Source of the DNA: Chromatiales bacterium
GTDB lineage: Bacteria > Pseudomonadota > Gammaproteobacteria > UBA6429 > Thiohalophilaceae
Direction of reading: 5' to 3'
NCBI GenBank assembly: GCA_027032075.1
Contig: JALVOC010000118.1
Coordinates: 1 to 64,000 of the forward strand
Length of the DNA: 64,000 bases
Positions 41,128 to 50,847 of this stretch are shown here, piece after piece (the stretch's first letter is position 1; each line of letters begins with the position of its first letter). The translations under genes and the position numbers were made by a program. Below the pieces are notes generated by a model, which did no database searches, had not been told where the DNA came from, and was given only the letters and a program-made list of their open reading frames with translations.

Positions 41128-42081
41128 ATGGCTGCATCGCAAACCTCCCTCCTTAATCTGAACCTGCAACGGTTTTTCCGCGGTGAAGGGCCACAACCGG
41201 CACCTCATACCACCCACAGGCGAAATGTTTATATCCTGCCGACCCGTATCGGCCTGATCTTCGGCCTGCTCTTGCTCGTGATGCTGATCGGCGCCATCAA
41301 TTACGCCAACAGCATGGGATTCCTGTTCACGTTTTTACTGGGCAGCATCAGCATGGTGGCAATCCTGCATACCTATCAAAATCTGTTGCGCCTTGAAATC
41401 CACAGCGGTACCGTACCCGCCGTCTTCAGCGGTGAGCTGACCCAGCTGCCGGTGATCCTCGACAATCCGGGCCGCAGCAACCGCCTGGCGCTGGAAGTGC
41501 GTCTGGCGGGTGAAGAGCTTCCACTCTTGTTCGATGCCGGTGTCGGCCAGACCGTCGTTCACCTGGATCTTCCCACCATGAAACGTGGCCGGCACCCACT
41601 GCCACGCTTCGTGCTCGCCAGCCGGTTTCCCCTTGGTCTGTTTCGCGCCTGGACCCATGTTCATCTCAATCAGACTTACCTGGTTTACCCGGCACCTGCC
41701 ACGTCCTCATCATTACCGCTCCCTTCATTTCACACCCTCGCAGGCCATGGCGATCAGGGGCGGGGGGCGGATGATTTTGCCGGCCTGCGCACTTATCATC
41801 ACGGTGACTCTCCGCGCCATATTCACTGGAAGGCCCTTGCGCGGCAGCAAGGCATGCTGACAAAGCAATTCGGCGGCGATCGCAGCGAGGAGTTGTGGCT
41901 CGATTGGCAACAGGTGCCTGGCGAGGAGATCGAAATGCGCCTGTCGATCCTTGTTCGCTGGATCATCGAGGCCGAGCGCGAGGATCTTGCCTACGGCTTG
42001 CGGCTGCCCGCCACCGAAATAAAGCCATCACGCGGTCCGGCCCATCGCCACCAATGCCTGGAGGCGCTGGCCCTGTTTTGA
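41128..42081 (+). CDS. DUF58 membrane protein
   Basis: 317 residues; the ATG at 41128 follows the moxR stop by 4 bp. Two membrane helices (IGLIFGLLLLVMLIGAINYA and FLFTFLLGSISMVAIL) precede a beta-rich region and the DUF58 core (GADDFAGLRTYHHGDSPRHIHWKALAR). DUF58 proteins are partners of MoxR ATPases and often carry a partial von Willebrand A fold; here only the first part of that fold is visible. Confidence 0.9.
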   Translation: MAASQTSLLNLNLQRFFRGEGPQPAPHTTHRRNVYILPTRIGLIFGLLLLVMLIGAINYANSMGFLFTFLLGSISMVAILHTYQNLLRLEIHSGTVPAVFSGELTQLPVILDNPGRSNRLALEVRLAGEELPLLFDAGVGQTVVHLDLPTMKRGRHPLPRFVLASRFPLGLFRAWTHVHLNQTYLVYPAPATSSSLPLPSFHTLAGHGDQGRGADDFAGLRTYHHGDSPRHIHWKALARQQGMLTKQFGGDRSEELWLDWQQVPGEEIEMRLSILVRWIIEAEREDLAYGLRLPATEIKPSRGPAHRHQCLEALALF

Positions 42082-42097
42082 ACTGCCGGCAGGACCC

Positions 42098-44107
42098 ATG
42101 TATCTTCCCGATAATCTGAAACGTTATCCACCGGCTCCTTTTCTGTTGCTGCTCTGCGTCTCTTTGATCCTGCTGCCTCACCTGGTCCGCATTCCGCTCT
42201 GGTTGTCGTTTCTCACCTTCGGTATTCTCATCTGGCGCGGTCTGCATGATCTCGGGCGCGTGCGCTTGCCCGGCCGCTTTGTCCGTTACGGCATCATCCT
42301 GTTTGGTATCGCCGGTCTTCTCTTCCACTACCATTCGCTGATCGGCCGTCAGGCAGGGACTTCGCTGCTGTTGCTGTTGACCGCGATGAAGCTGATGGAA
42401 CTGCAAAGCCGGCGGGACGCCTATGTCATGCTATTCCTCTGTTATTTTGTGGTGATCCTCGGTTTTCTTTTCAGCCAGTCGATCCCCATGACTGTCTACA
42501 TGGTCGTGCTGCTGCTGGCACTGTTGACGACCCAGATATTTTACTCACACCCCAATGCCAGCGAAGCCAGCTGGCGGCAGCTTCTCCCGCATGGCAGGCT
42601 CGCCGGGCGAATCATCCTGCAGGCATCACCCCTTGCGCTGGCATTGTTCATTCTGTTTCCACGTGTGACCGGACCCTTATGGGCCATGCCGGATGAAGCT
42701 TACTCAAGCCGCACCGGCCTGAGTGACAAAATGTCTCCCGGGGGGATCAGCCGCTTGCGAAACGATAACTCGGTTGCCTTTCGGGTCAAGTTTGCCGGCG
42801 ATCCACCCGGCGCCAACCAGTTGTACTGGCGGGGCATCATCTTATGGCGCTTCGATGGCAAAACCTGGGATGCGCCGGAGGATCATCGTTATTATCAAAA
42901 AGACAGCCTCATCCCTGTTGCCGCCGGCGGACCGGCGCTCGACTACACCGTCACCCTCGAGCCACATGAACAGCGCTGGCTTTTTCTGCTCGATACCCCG
43001 GCCGTCATTCCAGAAAACGCCTACCTCACGCTTGAACGACAGCTGTTAACCCCCAAACCCGTCGACAAGTTGTTACGTTACCGTGCCAGTTCCTACCTCA
43101 ATTACCGCTATGAAAAAGATGTCGACTGGCGCGAGTCACCACGTTATCTCGCCCTGCCAGCCCGGGTTGCCCCCAAAACCCACAATTTGATCAGCACGTT
43201 GCGCGCACGCCATTCCACAGACCGGGAGCTGGTACGTGCAGTGCTGCGTTATTTTTACGACAACCCGTTTTATTACAGTCGCACCCCCCCTTTGCTGTTC
43301 GACGATCCGGTGGATGAATTTCTGTTCGAGACCCGCAGTGGTTTCTGCGAGCACTATGCCTCCAGCTTTACGGTGATGATGCGGCTGGCGGGGATCCCGG
43401 CACGGGTAGTGGTTGGCTACCAGGGAGGGGAGATGAACCCCTTGTCGGACTACATGATCGTACGCCAATCGGACGCCCATGCCTGGTCGGAAGTCTGGCT
43501 GGCGGATTACGGCTGGATGCGCATCGATCCCACTTCAGTGATCCCGCCGGGACGAATCGAAAACAGCGACGACCTTCGCCGCCGCCAGCCGGAAACCAGA
43601 ATCGCACGCGAGCTGCTGCAACAGCCCTGGATCCTCAAGGCTTACAAACAGGCCCGCTTTGCCCTGGATGCCATCAACAACCGCTGGAACCAGTGGGTGG
43701 TGGGTTTCAATCAAAAACGTCAAACAGAATTATTTGGTGCTTTGGGCTACCCGGATATCCATTGGCGGGAACTCGCCACCTTGCTGGGTCTTGCCGTGAC
43801 GGTGATCCTGCTTGCGCTTTCCTGGCGGCTGTTCCGCATGCCGCTGCAGAAAAAGGACCCCCTGTTGCAGGCCTATGACCGTTTTTGCAAACGTCTGGCG
43901 GCGGTTGGCCTGGAAAAGGCGCTGTCGGAAACACCGGCTCAATTTGCACAACGGGTAAAAAAACACCGGCAGGATTTAAGTCATGATGTCGATGTCATCA
44001 CCCGCCTCTATCAAAGGCTGCGCTATGGCAGGACGGTCTCGGCCACCCTGATGCGGCGCCTGCTTGAGCAGGTACAGCAGTTCAAACCGCAACGTCACGT
44101 TACCTGA
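42098..44107 (+). CDS. TgpA-like membrane transglutaminase (DUF3488-transglutaminase-DUF4129)
   Basis: 669 residues. An N-terminal block of five or six membrane helices (to about residue 190) is followed by a periplasmic transglutaminase-like domain with a complete Cys-His-Asp triad: Cys417 (SGFCEHYASSF), His461 (SDAHAWSEVW) and Asp477 (MRIDPTS). Then come one more membrane helix near residue 565 and a cytoplasmic C-terminal DUF4129-like tail. The Pseudomonas TgpA homologue is reported as essential, and its substrate is not clear to me. Last gene of the moxR operon. Confidence 0.92.
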   Translation: MYLPDNLKRYPPAPFLLLLCVSLILLPHLVRIPLWLSFLTFGILIWRGLHDLGRVRLPGRFVRYGIILFGIAGLLFHYHSLIGRQAGTSLLLLLTAMKLMELQSRRDAYVMLFLCYFVVILGFLFSQSIPMTVYMVVLLLALLTTQIFYSHPNASEASWRQLLPHGRLAGRIILQASPLALALFILFPRVTGPLWAMPDEAYSSRTGLSDKMSPGGISRLRNDNSVAFRVKFAGDPPGANQLYWRGIILWRFDGKTWDAPEDHRYYQKDSLIPVAAGGPALDYTVTLEPHEQRWLFLLDTPAVIPENAYLTLERQLLTPKPVDKLLRYRASSYLNYRYEKDVDWRESPRYLALPARVAPKTHNLISTLRARHSTDRELVRAVLRYFYDNPFYYSRTPPLLFDDPVDEFLFETRSGFCEHYASSFTVMMRLAGIPARVVVGYQGGEMNPLSDYMIVRQSDAHAWSEVWLADYGWMRIDPTSVIPPGRIENSDDLRRRQPETRIARELLQQPWILKAYKQARFALDAINNRWNQWVVGFNQKRQTELFGALGYPDIHWRELATLLGLAVTVILLALSWRLFRMPLQKKDPLLQAYDRFCKRLAAVGLEKALSETPAQFAQRVKKHRQDLSHDVDVITRLYQRLRYGRTVSATLMRRLLEQVQQFKPQRHVT

Positions 44108-44140
44108 AATCAACGCACGTGGACATCTGCATCTCCCTGC

Positions 44141-45505
44141 TCACTTGCCAATACAAAAACTGGAGAAGATCCGCCCGAGCAGTTCATCGGAAGTCACCTT
44201 GCCGGTGATTTCACCCAGCGCCTGTTGCGCCAGACGCAACTCTTCCGCCAGCAATTCACCGGCATGGTGATCCTTTAATTGTTGCCACCCTGTTTCAACA
44301 TGCCCAAGCGCCCGTTCGAGCGCCTCCAGATGGCGACGGCGTGCCATGAACAAACCCTCGGTGGTGCCCCGGTAACCCACCTGCGTCTTCAGATGATCCC
44401 GCAACAGCTCAATCCCGCTTCCCACCTTGGCGGAAAGACGGATCACCGTACCGCTCTCATTCTCGATCACTTCGGCGGGTGCCCCGCTGAGATCAATCTT
44501 GTTGTGTATACGGGTGACGGGCAAGGTGGTGTGCAGCCGATCGAGGATGGCCTGATCCTCTTTGCTGAAGCCCTGGCGATCATCGATTACCAGTAACAGG
44601 CAATCGGCCTGACCGATCTCCCGCCAGGTGCGCCGCATGCCTTCCTGCTCCACCGCATCCTCGCTTTCACGCAGTCCGGCCGTATCGATGATGTGCAACG
44701 GCATGCCGTCGAGATTGATTTCCTCTTTCAGCACATCACGGGTGGTGCCGGGGATTTCCGTCACGATGGCGGTGTCCCGGCCGACGAGGGCATTGAGCAG
44801 GCTCGATTTTCCGCTGTTGGGTTGGCCGGCAAGCACAATATGCATCCCTTCGCGCAACAATTGTCCCTGGCGAGCGGTGGCGATCACCTGTTGCAACTCT
44901 GTTTGCAGATAACCAAGCTGCTGGCTGATCCGTTCATCGGCAAGAAAATCGATCTCCTCTTCGGGAAAATCGATCGCCGCCTCGACATAGATGCGCAGTT
45001 CGGTCAGTGCTTCCACGGTTGCGTTTATCCAGTCGGAAAACACCCCCTGCAGGGACTGCATCGCTGAACGTGCGGCCTGTTCCGATCCCGCTTCGATCAG
45101 ATCGGCGATCGCCTCGGCCTGTGCCAGATCGATTTTGTCGTTGAGAAAGGCGCGTTCGGCGAATTCACCGGGCCGCGCTGGTCTGGCACCCAGCCGCAAT
45201 GTCTGCTGCAGCAACAGATCCAGAATCACCGGTCCGCCATGCCCCTGCAGCTCGAGCACATCTTCACCGGTGAAAGAGTGGGGTCGTGGGAAATAGAGCG
45301 CCAGCCCGGTATCCAGGATGGTGTTCTGATCGTCCCGGAAAGGAAGATATTCCGCCAGCCGCGGCGCCGGCACCTTGCCCAGGATGCCCCGGGCGATCTC
45401 GCCAGCCAGCGGGCCGGAAACACGGATGATGCCGACCCCGCCACGGCCGGGCGGGGTTGCGACGGCCGCAATGGTTTCGCTCTCCCTGGCGTCCGTGGAC
45501 ATCAC
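44141..45505 (-). CDS. mnmE: tRNA modification GTPase MnmE (TrmE)
   Basis: 454-residue GTPase acting with MnmG on wobble uridines. N-terminal formyl-THF-binding domain starts [22 protein letters not shown]; the G domain has [14 protein letters not shown], the conserved IPGTTRDV and DTAGLRES. The C-terminal FCIGK holds the conserved cysteine. It follows yidC with a 16-bp gap, the classical order near oriC. Confidence 0.97.
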   Translation of the reverse strand: MMSTDARESETIAAVATPPGRGGVGIIRVSGPLAGEIARGILGKVPAPRLAEYLPFRDDQNTILDTGLALYFPRPHSFTGEDVLELQGHGGPVILDLLLQQTLRLGARPARPGEFAERAFLNDKIDLAQAEAIADLIEAGSEQAARSAMQSLQGVFSDWINATVEALTELRIYVEAAIDFPEEEIDFLADERISQQLGYLQTELQQVIATARQGQLLREGMHIVLAGQPNSGKSSLLNALVGRDTAIVTEIPGTTRDVLKEEINLDGMPLHIIDTAGLRESEDAVEQEGMRRTWREIGQADCLLLVIDDRQGFSKEDQAILDRLHTTLPVTRIHNKIDLSGAPAEVIENESGTVIRLSAKVGSGIELLRDHLKTQVGYRGTTEGLFMARRRHLEALERALGHVETGWQQLKDHHAGELLAEELRLAQQALGEITGKVTSDELLGRIFSSFCIGK

Positions 45506-45521
45506 ATCCGCCTGGCCGGCA

Positions 45522-47195
45522 TCAGTCCGCTTTGACCACCACCCGGGTGATGTACCACTGCTGGATGATCGACAGGGTGTTGTTCACCACCCAGTAAAGC
45601 ACCAGCCCGGCCGGGAAGAAGAGGAAGAAGAAGGTGAACACGATGGGCAGCGCCATCATCACCTTGGCCTGGATGGGATCCATCGGCGTCGGGTTGAGTT
45701 TCTGCTGCACCAGCATGGAAATACCCATGATCACCGGCAGCACGAAGTAGGGATCCTTGACCGAAAGATCGTTGATCCAGAGGATCCAGGGAGCCTGCCG
45801 CAACTCGACACTTTCCAGCAGCACCCAGTAGAGAGCGATAAACACCGGGATCTGCACCAGGATCGGCAGACAACCGCCGAGCGGATTGATCTTTTCCTTG
45901 CGGAACAACTCCATTTGCGCCTGATGCATTTTTTGCTTGTCATCCCCATAGCGCTCTTTCATGGCCTTGAGGCGGGGCGTCAGTTTGCGCATTTTTGCCA
46001 TGGATTTGTAACTGGTCTCGGACAATTTGTAGAAAGCCAGTTTTATCAGTAACGTCAGCAGGATGATGGACCAACCCCAGTTGCCGACAATGGCGTGTAT
46101 TTTTTCCAGCAACCAGTAGATCGGTTTGGCGATAATGGTCAGTACGCCATAGTCCACCGTCAGATCCAGCCCCGGGGCAATCTTTGCCAGCACATGTTGC
46201 AGTTTCGGGCCGACATACAACTGGTTGCTTTCGACCTGTGTGGTTCCCGGTGCCACCTGTGCCTCTTCCGACGCCTTCATGCCAAGCAGAAAACGATCAT
46301 TCGGCAAAGTCCGAGTGTAATAGGTATAGGCCTTGTCTGCAGGCGGAATCCAGGCACCGAGGAAATAATGCTGGATCATCGCCGCCCAGCCGCCCTTGAT
46401 GTTGCGTTTCAGATCCTCGTCCCGCATATCGCCAAATTTGATTTTCTGGTACTTGTCATCCGGACTCCAGATCACCCCACCGGTGTAGGTATAGGTGGAA
46501 CCGATACCGCCCGAGCTTTTCACTTCCGAGCGCTGGAATTGTTGATAAAGGTTTCCGCGCCACGGTTTGTCAGCGGCATTTTTTATGATGTGATCGATAA
46601 CGATGAGGTGGCTGCTGCGGCTAAAGCGGTAGCGCTTGGTGAACTGCACGCCCTGTGGACTGGTCCAGTTCAGATCGACCACCACTTCATTCTCGCCATC
46701 CTGCAAGGTATAGCGGTTGCGGCTGGCCTGGTAAGTGGTTTTGTGGTTCGGCGCCACTACCAGGGTCCCGTCGTCACGCTGGATTTTGCTGGCAAAGCCC
46801 GACTGGGCGATGAACAGGTTCGCGGGCGTGTCATCGAACAAACGATAGGGTTCATCCGGTTTTTCCGTGCTGACCGGATAGGTCAACAAATCGACCTGCC
46901 GCAAATCGCCTCCGTGCGTATCTATCACCGCACGGAGATAATCCGTTTCCACAATGACTTTCTGACCCTGTTGCAAGGCGGCTGAACTTCCCGGTATCGG
47001 CGCTGCCTTTGCGTCCGCCTGCCGGGGAATATCGGCACTCTCCGGGATGTCGGCCGTAGTGGCGGCCGGTTTTGTCGTTTGCGCTGTGGTGGCCGGTGGC
47101 GGGGGCGGCGGATTGAACTGTTTTTGCCAGGCGTCCCAAAGCAGGAACAACACCAAAGCCAGCGCAACGAAAAGGATCAGTCTTTGTGATTCCAT
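45522..47195 (-). CDS. yidC: Membrane protein insertase YidC
   Basis: 557 residues from ATG 47195 ([20 protein letters not shown]); a longer start is less likely. It has an N-terminal anchor, a large periplasmic beta-sandwich (about residues 60-350), then the conserved core of five helices with the cytoplasmic loop [24 protein letters not shown]. It inserts inner-membrane proteins with or without Sec; F0 subunit c, encoded in this window, is a known type of substrate in E. coli. Confidence 0.96.
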   Translation of the reverse strand: MESQRLILFVALALVLFLLWDAWQKQFNPPPPPPATTAQTTKPAATTADIPESADIPRQADAKAAPIPGSSAALQQGQKVIVETDYLRAVIDTHGGDLRQVDLLTYPVSTEKPDEPYRLFDDTPANLFIAQSGFASKIQRDDGTLVVAPNHKTTYQASRNRYTLQDGENEVVVDLNWTSPQGVQFTKRYRFSRSSHLIVIDHIIKNAADKPWRGNLYQQFQRSEVKSSGGIGSTYTYTGGVIWSPDDKYQKIKFGDMRDEDLKRNIKGGWAAMIQHYFLGAWIPPADKAYTYYTRTLPNDRFLLGMKASEEAQVAPGTTQVESNQLYVGPKLQHVLAKIAPGLDLTVDYGVLTIIAKPIYWLLEKIHAIVGNWGWSIILLTLLIKLAFYKLSETSYKSMAKMRKLTPRLKAMKERYGDDKQKMHQAQMELFRKEKINPLGGCLPILVQIPVFIALYWVLLESVELRQAPWILWINDLSVKDPYFVLPVIMGISMLVQQKLNPTPMDPIQAKVMMALPIVFTFFFLFFPAGLVLYWVVNNTLSIIQQWYITRVVVKAD

Positions 47196-47199
47196 AATT

Positions 47200-47421
47200 C
47201 TAGTCTTTTTTCTCCGGGACGGGATCGATTCCCCCTTCATGCCAGGGGTGACAACAGCTCACTCGACGCACCGACAGCCAGCCCCCTTTGAAGAGGCCAA
47301 AGCGGCCAATGGCCGTCTGGGCGTATTCTGAACAACTGGGGTAAAAACGACAGTTATTGCCCAGAAAAGGGCTTAAAATGTAGCGATATGCGCCGATCAG
47401 GAAGATAAGGAGTTTTCGCAT
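47200..47421 (-). CDS. yidD: Membrane protein insertion efficiency factor YidD
   Basis: 73-residue protein with an amphipathic N-terminus and the family core YRYILSPFLGNNCRFYPSCS, GPFG-like segment FGLFKGGWLSVRRVSCCHPW and C-terminal DPVP. The ATG at 47421 overlaps the end of rnpA by 25 bp. It lies between rnpA and yidC as in most bacteria. Confidence 0.94.
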   Translation of the reverse strand: MRKLLIFLIGAYRYILSPFLGNNCRFYPSCSEYAQTAIGRFGLFKGGWLSVRRVSCCHPWHEGGIDPVPEKKD

Positions 47422-47777
47422 TTTTTCTTCAACTGCTCCCATTGCCGTTTGAGCACCGCCATCAGCTCCGCATTGTTCAACCGGGCCGCATCGGCACGTA
47501 CCAACACCACGATATCCAGTCCGCTAAGCTGTTGCTGGTGCTGCCGGAAACTCTCTCGTATCAGGCGCTTTATTCTGTTTCTGGAAACCGCCTTTTTTAC
47601 CTCTCTCTTGGGAACAGCAAGACCCAGCCGTGCATGGGTCAGTCCGTTGGGCCGGGCCAGTACGCTGAGGGAGGGGGCGCCAGATCGGATGGGCCTGGCA
47701 AAAACGTACTTGAATTCCGACGCTTTTAAAAGTCTTTGCTGTCGGGAAAAACGACCGGTGGGTTTGTCAGGCAGCAA
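47397..47777 (-). CDS. rnpA: Ribonuclease P protein component
   Basis: 126-residue basic protein of RNase P, which trims the 5' leader from tRNA precursors. The signature region KKAVSRNRIKRLIRESFR and the N-terminal RLLKASEFKYVF are present. The reading frame begins at a TTG (47775-47777) only three bases after the rpmH stop, so translation probably depends on coupling to rpmH. Confidence 0.94.
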   Translation of the reverse strand: MLPDKPTGRFSRQQRLLKASEFKYVFARPIRSGAPSLSVLARPNGLTHARLGLAVPKREVKKAVSRNRIKRLIRESFRQHQQQLSGLDIVVLVRADAARLNNAELMAVLKRQWEQLKKKCENSLSS

Positions 47778-47780
47778 ACC

Positions 47781-47915
47781 TTACGCACTGAGACTTTTGC
47801 GTCCTTTGGCACGACGGGCATTGATAATCGCACGTCCTGCTCGGGTGCTCATCCGCGCACGGAACCCGTGCCTGCGTTTGCGTTTCAGATTACTGGGCTG
47901 GAACGTTCTTTTCAT
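47781..47915 (-). CDS. rpmH: Ribosomal protein bL34
   Basis: 44-residue ribosomal protein read on the minus strand: begins [20 protein letters not shown] and ends AKGRKSLSA. Length and sequence are standard. First gene of the rpmH-rnpA-yidD-yidC-mnmE series, with a strong promoter about 75 bp upstream. Confidence 0.97.
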   Translation of the reverse strand: MKRTFQPSNLKRKRRHGFRARMSTRAGRAIINARRAKGRKSLSA

Positions 47916-47989
47916 GGCTCAAACCGTTGTTTCGATTAATTTTTTACCGGCCAATTTCAACCGGCACACAATACAGAAAAAGGGCCGCA

Positions 47990-48018
47990 ACAATACTGCC
48001 GAACGGCCCGGGTGTCAA
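47990..48018 (-). promoter_or_regulatory. Sigma-70 promoter of rpmH operon
   Basis: On the minus strand: TTGACA (48013-48018), a 17-bp spacer and TATTGT (47990-47995). It points to rpmH and would start transcription about 70 bp before the rpmH ATG. It is the best-matching promoter I see in the window. Confidence 0.75.
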
Positions 48019-48069
48019 CCGCACACGGCCGCTTCCTTGGGAATTGGGGTATTTTAATTACCACAAACC

Positions 48070-48078
48070 TGTGGATAA
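48070..48078 (-). promoter_or_regulatory. DnaA box upstream of dnaA
   Basis: TGTGGATAA, the reverse complement of the perfect DnaA box TTATCCACA. It lies about 100 bp before the dnaA start and just upstream of a TATAAA stretch, so it may mediate DnaA autorepression or be part of the origin. Confidence 0.75.
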
Positions 48079-48175
48079 CTTTGACACAGCAGTATAAACT
48101 GACGTCTCTTCCGGGAGCCCGCCCGGGGATCAAAAAACACCATAAATACTTAATGTCTTCCATGGGGACGGATGC

Positions 48176-49498
48176 GTGTCGACACTGTGGGATCAATGTT
48201 TGAATCGTCTTGAGAATGAGCTGTCGCCTCAGCAGTTCAATACCTGGATCCGGCCGTTGCATGCCGTCCAGAATACAGACGGTCTGCAACTTCTGGCACC
48301 CAACCAGTTTGTGCTTGACTGGGTAAAGGAAAATCACCTGGAAAAAATCCACGAGATTGCAAAAGAACTCGGTGATGCGACCCTCGATGTCACTCTGGAA
48401 ATCGGCAGCAATACCCCTGCCGGATCTTCGGTTGCAAACAAAAAAGGCGCCAGCAACGCCCCCCGCACAAAGCGTCACAACGATAACCTGAATCCCAACT
48501 TCACCTTCGACAGTTTTGTGGAGGGGAAATCCAATCAGCTCAGCCGCGCCGCCTCCATGCAGGTGGCGGAAAATCCCGGCAAAGCCTACAACCCGTTATT
48601 GATCTATGGCGGTGTGGGACTCGGGAAAACCCATCTGATGCACGCCGTCGGCAATATGATCCAGAAACACCATCCGGATGCGAGGGTAGTCTATCTCCAC
48701 TCCGAACGTTTTGTCGCAGATATGGTAAAAGCGCTGCAGCACAACACCATCAACCAGTTCAAGCGTTTCTACCGTAATGTCGACGCCCTGTTGATCGACG
48801 ATATCCAGTTCTTCGCCCGCAAGGAACGTTCCCAGGAGGAGTTTTTCCATACTTTCAACGCCTTACTGGAAGGGCAACAACAGGTCATCATGACCTGCGA
48901 TCGTTATCCCAAGGAGGTCGACGGCCTGGAAGAACGGCTGAAATCCCGTTTCGGCTGGGGGCTGCCTGTGGCCATTGAACCCCCGGAACTGGAAACCCGG
49001 GTCGCGATCCTGATGAAAAAGGCGCAACTCTCTGGCGTGAACCTGCCCAATGAGGTGGCTTTTTTCATTGCCAAGCGGATCCGCTCGAACATTCGTGAGC
49101 TGGAGGGCGCTTTACGACGGGTGATCGCAAATTCCGAGTTCACCGGACACCCGATCACCATGGATTTCGCCAAGGACGCCCTGCGCGATCTCATCGCCAT
49201 CCAGGACAAACTGGTCACCATCGAAAACATTCAGAAAATGGTGGCGGAATATTACAAGATCCGTGTTGCCGATCTGCTGTCGAAGCGCCGCAACCGCTCC
49301 ATCACCCGCCCGCGCCAGCTTGCGATGTCGCTGTGCAAGGAGCTGACCAATCACAGCCTGCCGGAGATTGGGGATGCGTTCGGCGGACGCGATCACACCA
49401 CGGTGTTACACGCCTGCCGAAAAGTGGTTGAATTATGCGAAGCCGACCGGCGCATGGCAGAAGACCATGCAAATCTGTTGAGAACGCTGAGTACATAA
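48176..49498 (+). CDS. dnaA: Chromosomal replication initiator DnaA
   Basis: 440-residue AAA+ initiator, starting with GTG ([19 protein letters not shown]). Domain I is at the N-terminus, a short linker at about residues 80-105, then the ATPase domain with Walker [14 protein letters not shown] and Walker [10 protein letters not shown], and the C-terminal DNA-binding domain with signature [14 protein letters not shown]. Perfect DnaA boxes flank the gene on both sides. Confidence 0.98.
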   Translation: MSTLWDQCLNRLENELSPQQFNTWIRPLHAVQNTDGLQLLAPNQFVLDWVKENHLEKIHEIAKELGDATLDVTLEIGSNTPAGSSVANKKGASNAPRTKRHNDNLNPNFTFDSFVEGKSNQLSRAASMQVAENPGKAYNPLLIYGGVGLGKTHLMHAVGNMIQKHHPDARVVYLHSERFVADMVKALQHNTINQFKRFYRNVDALLIDDIQFFARKERSQEEFFHTFNALLEGQQQVIMTCDRYPKEVDGLEERLKSRFGWGLPVAIEPPELETRVAILMKKAQLSGVNLPNEVAFFIAKRIRSNIRELEGALRRVIANSEFTGHPITMDFAKDALRDLIAIQDKLVTIENIQKMVAEYYKIRVADLLSKRRNRSITRPRQLAMSLCKELTNHSLPEIGDAFGGRDHTTVLHACRKVVELCEADRRMAEDHANLLRTLST

Positions 49499-49737
49499 AC
49501 ATGGGGACGAGCTGTGGATAATCTGTTGATGATTATCACCATGATCACAAAAGGCTATTTATGCACATACTGTCCACAGCTTTTACAGGATTGTCAGAAC
49601 ACCTGCCAACAGCTTATGATATGAATTAACTTGTTGTAATAAATAAAAAAATTCCTGTTATCCACTGATTTTTGCGTGACATATAACAGTCATAATCAAG
49701 TTTATTTAATATATTTTATTAATAACCAGGGATCACC
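49499..49737. other. Probable chromosomal origin oriC (dnaA-dnaN intergenic region)
   Basis: 239 bp holding a perfect DnaA box TGTGGATAA (49513-49521), a consensus-type box TTATGCACA (49559-49567), an 8/9 match TTATCCACT (49658-49666), and an AT-rich stretch at 49698-49726 suited to unwinding. Genes diverge from this area and a further box lies upstream of dnaA. The exact unwinding site is not proven by sequence alone; the rpmH-dnaA gap could contribute. Confidence 0.75.
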
Positions 49738-50838
49738 ATGAAACTCATAATTTCTCGAGAAACCCTTCTCAAACCACTTCAGATTGCCAGCAGTGTGGTG
49801 GAACGACGCCAGACACTACCGGTACTATCCAATGTTCTGCTGAAAGCGAACAATCAGCATCTCACCCTCATCGGTACGGATCTCGAAGTGGAAATCGTGA
49901 CACAGATCCCCCTGGAGGAGAGTGTGGAAGGCGAAATCACCCTTCCCGCACGCAAATTTCTCGACATTTGTCGCGCCTTGCCGGACAACGCAAACCTGAA
50001 TATCGAAACGGACGGGGAAAAGGCCATGATCCGCTCCGGACGCAGCCGTTTTTCTTTGGCCACCCTGCCTGCGTCAGAGTTTCCGAACATCGAACCGATG
50101 ACTTCACCCTACGAGTTTTCCATCAGCCAGAAGGTGCTGAAATCCCTGATCGATCAAACCCAGTTTTCCATGGCTCAGCAGGACGTGCGTTACTACCTCA
50201 ACGGTCTGATGCTGGAACTTTCCCCCAACGAGCTCTGTGCGGTTGCTACAGACGGTCATCGCCTGGCGCTTTGTAAAGCGGAGGCAGACCTGCAAATCGA
50301 TGAAACACGGCAATTTATCGTCCCGCGCAAGGGGGTGACGGAACTGGTGAGACTCCTCGAGGAGAGTGACACCCCGGCCAGGATCCAGGTCGGCGAAAAC
50401 CATATCAGGGTGGATTTGCCGGACATCAGCTTTACCTCCAAGCTGATCGATGGCAAGTTCCCGGACTACAACCAGGTCATTCCTGCCAATCCCACCAAAA
50501 TCGTCAGCTGTGATCGCGAGGCGCTTTATCAGGCGTTTGCGCGTGCCTCGGTGTTGTCCAATGAAAAATACCGCGGCATGCGACTGGAACTGAGTCCGAA
50601 CCAACTCAAAGCCACCGTACACAATCCGGAACAGGAGGAGGCGGAAGAGGAACTGGAAGTTCAATATTCGGGTGAAGAATTCGAAATCGGTTTCAATGTT
50701 TCCTATTTCATCGATGCACTGGCGGCAATCAAGGCGGATCAGGTTCAGGTCAATTTCACAGATGCCAACCAGAGCTGCTTGATCCACGGGCTTGGAGATG
50801 ATTCCTGTAAATATGTCATCATGCCGATGCGGCTTTGA
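49738..50838 (+). CDS. dnaN: DNA polymerase III beta sliding clamp
   Basis: 366-residue processivity clamp with the three-fold repeat. N-terminal MKLIISRETLLKPLQIASSV, the LPVLSNVL segment, and the C-terminal DSCKYVIMPMRL are typical; the C-terminal groove binds polymerase and repair partners. It lies between dnaA and recF. Confidence 0.98.
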   Translation: MKLIISRETLLKPLQIASSVVERRQTLPVLSNVLLKANNQHLTLIGTDLEVEIVTQIPLEESVEGEITLPARKFLDICRALPDNANLNIETDGEKAMIRSGRSRFSLATLPASEFPNIEPMTSPYEFSISQKVLKSLIDQTQFSMAQQDVRYYLNGLMLELSPNELCAVATDGHRLALCKAEADLQIDETRQFIVPRKGVTELVRLLEESDTPARIQVGENHIRVDLPDISFTSKLIDGKFPDYNQVIPANPTKIVSCDREALYQAFARASVLSNEKYRGMRLELSPNQLKATVHNPEQEEAEEELEVQYSGEEFEIGFNVSYFIDALAAIKADQVQVNFTDANQSCLIHGLGDDSCKYVIMPMRL

Positions 50839-50847
50839 ATCTGACAC

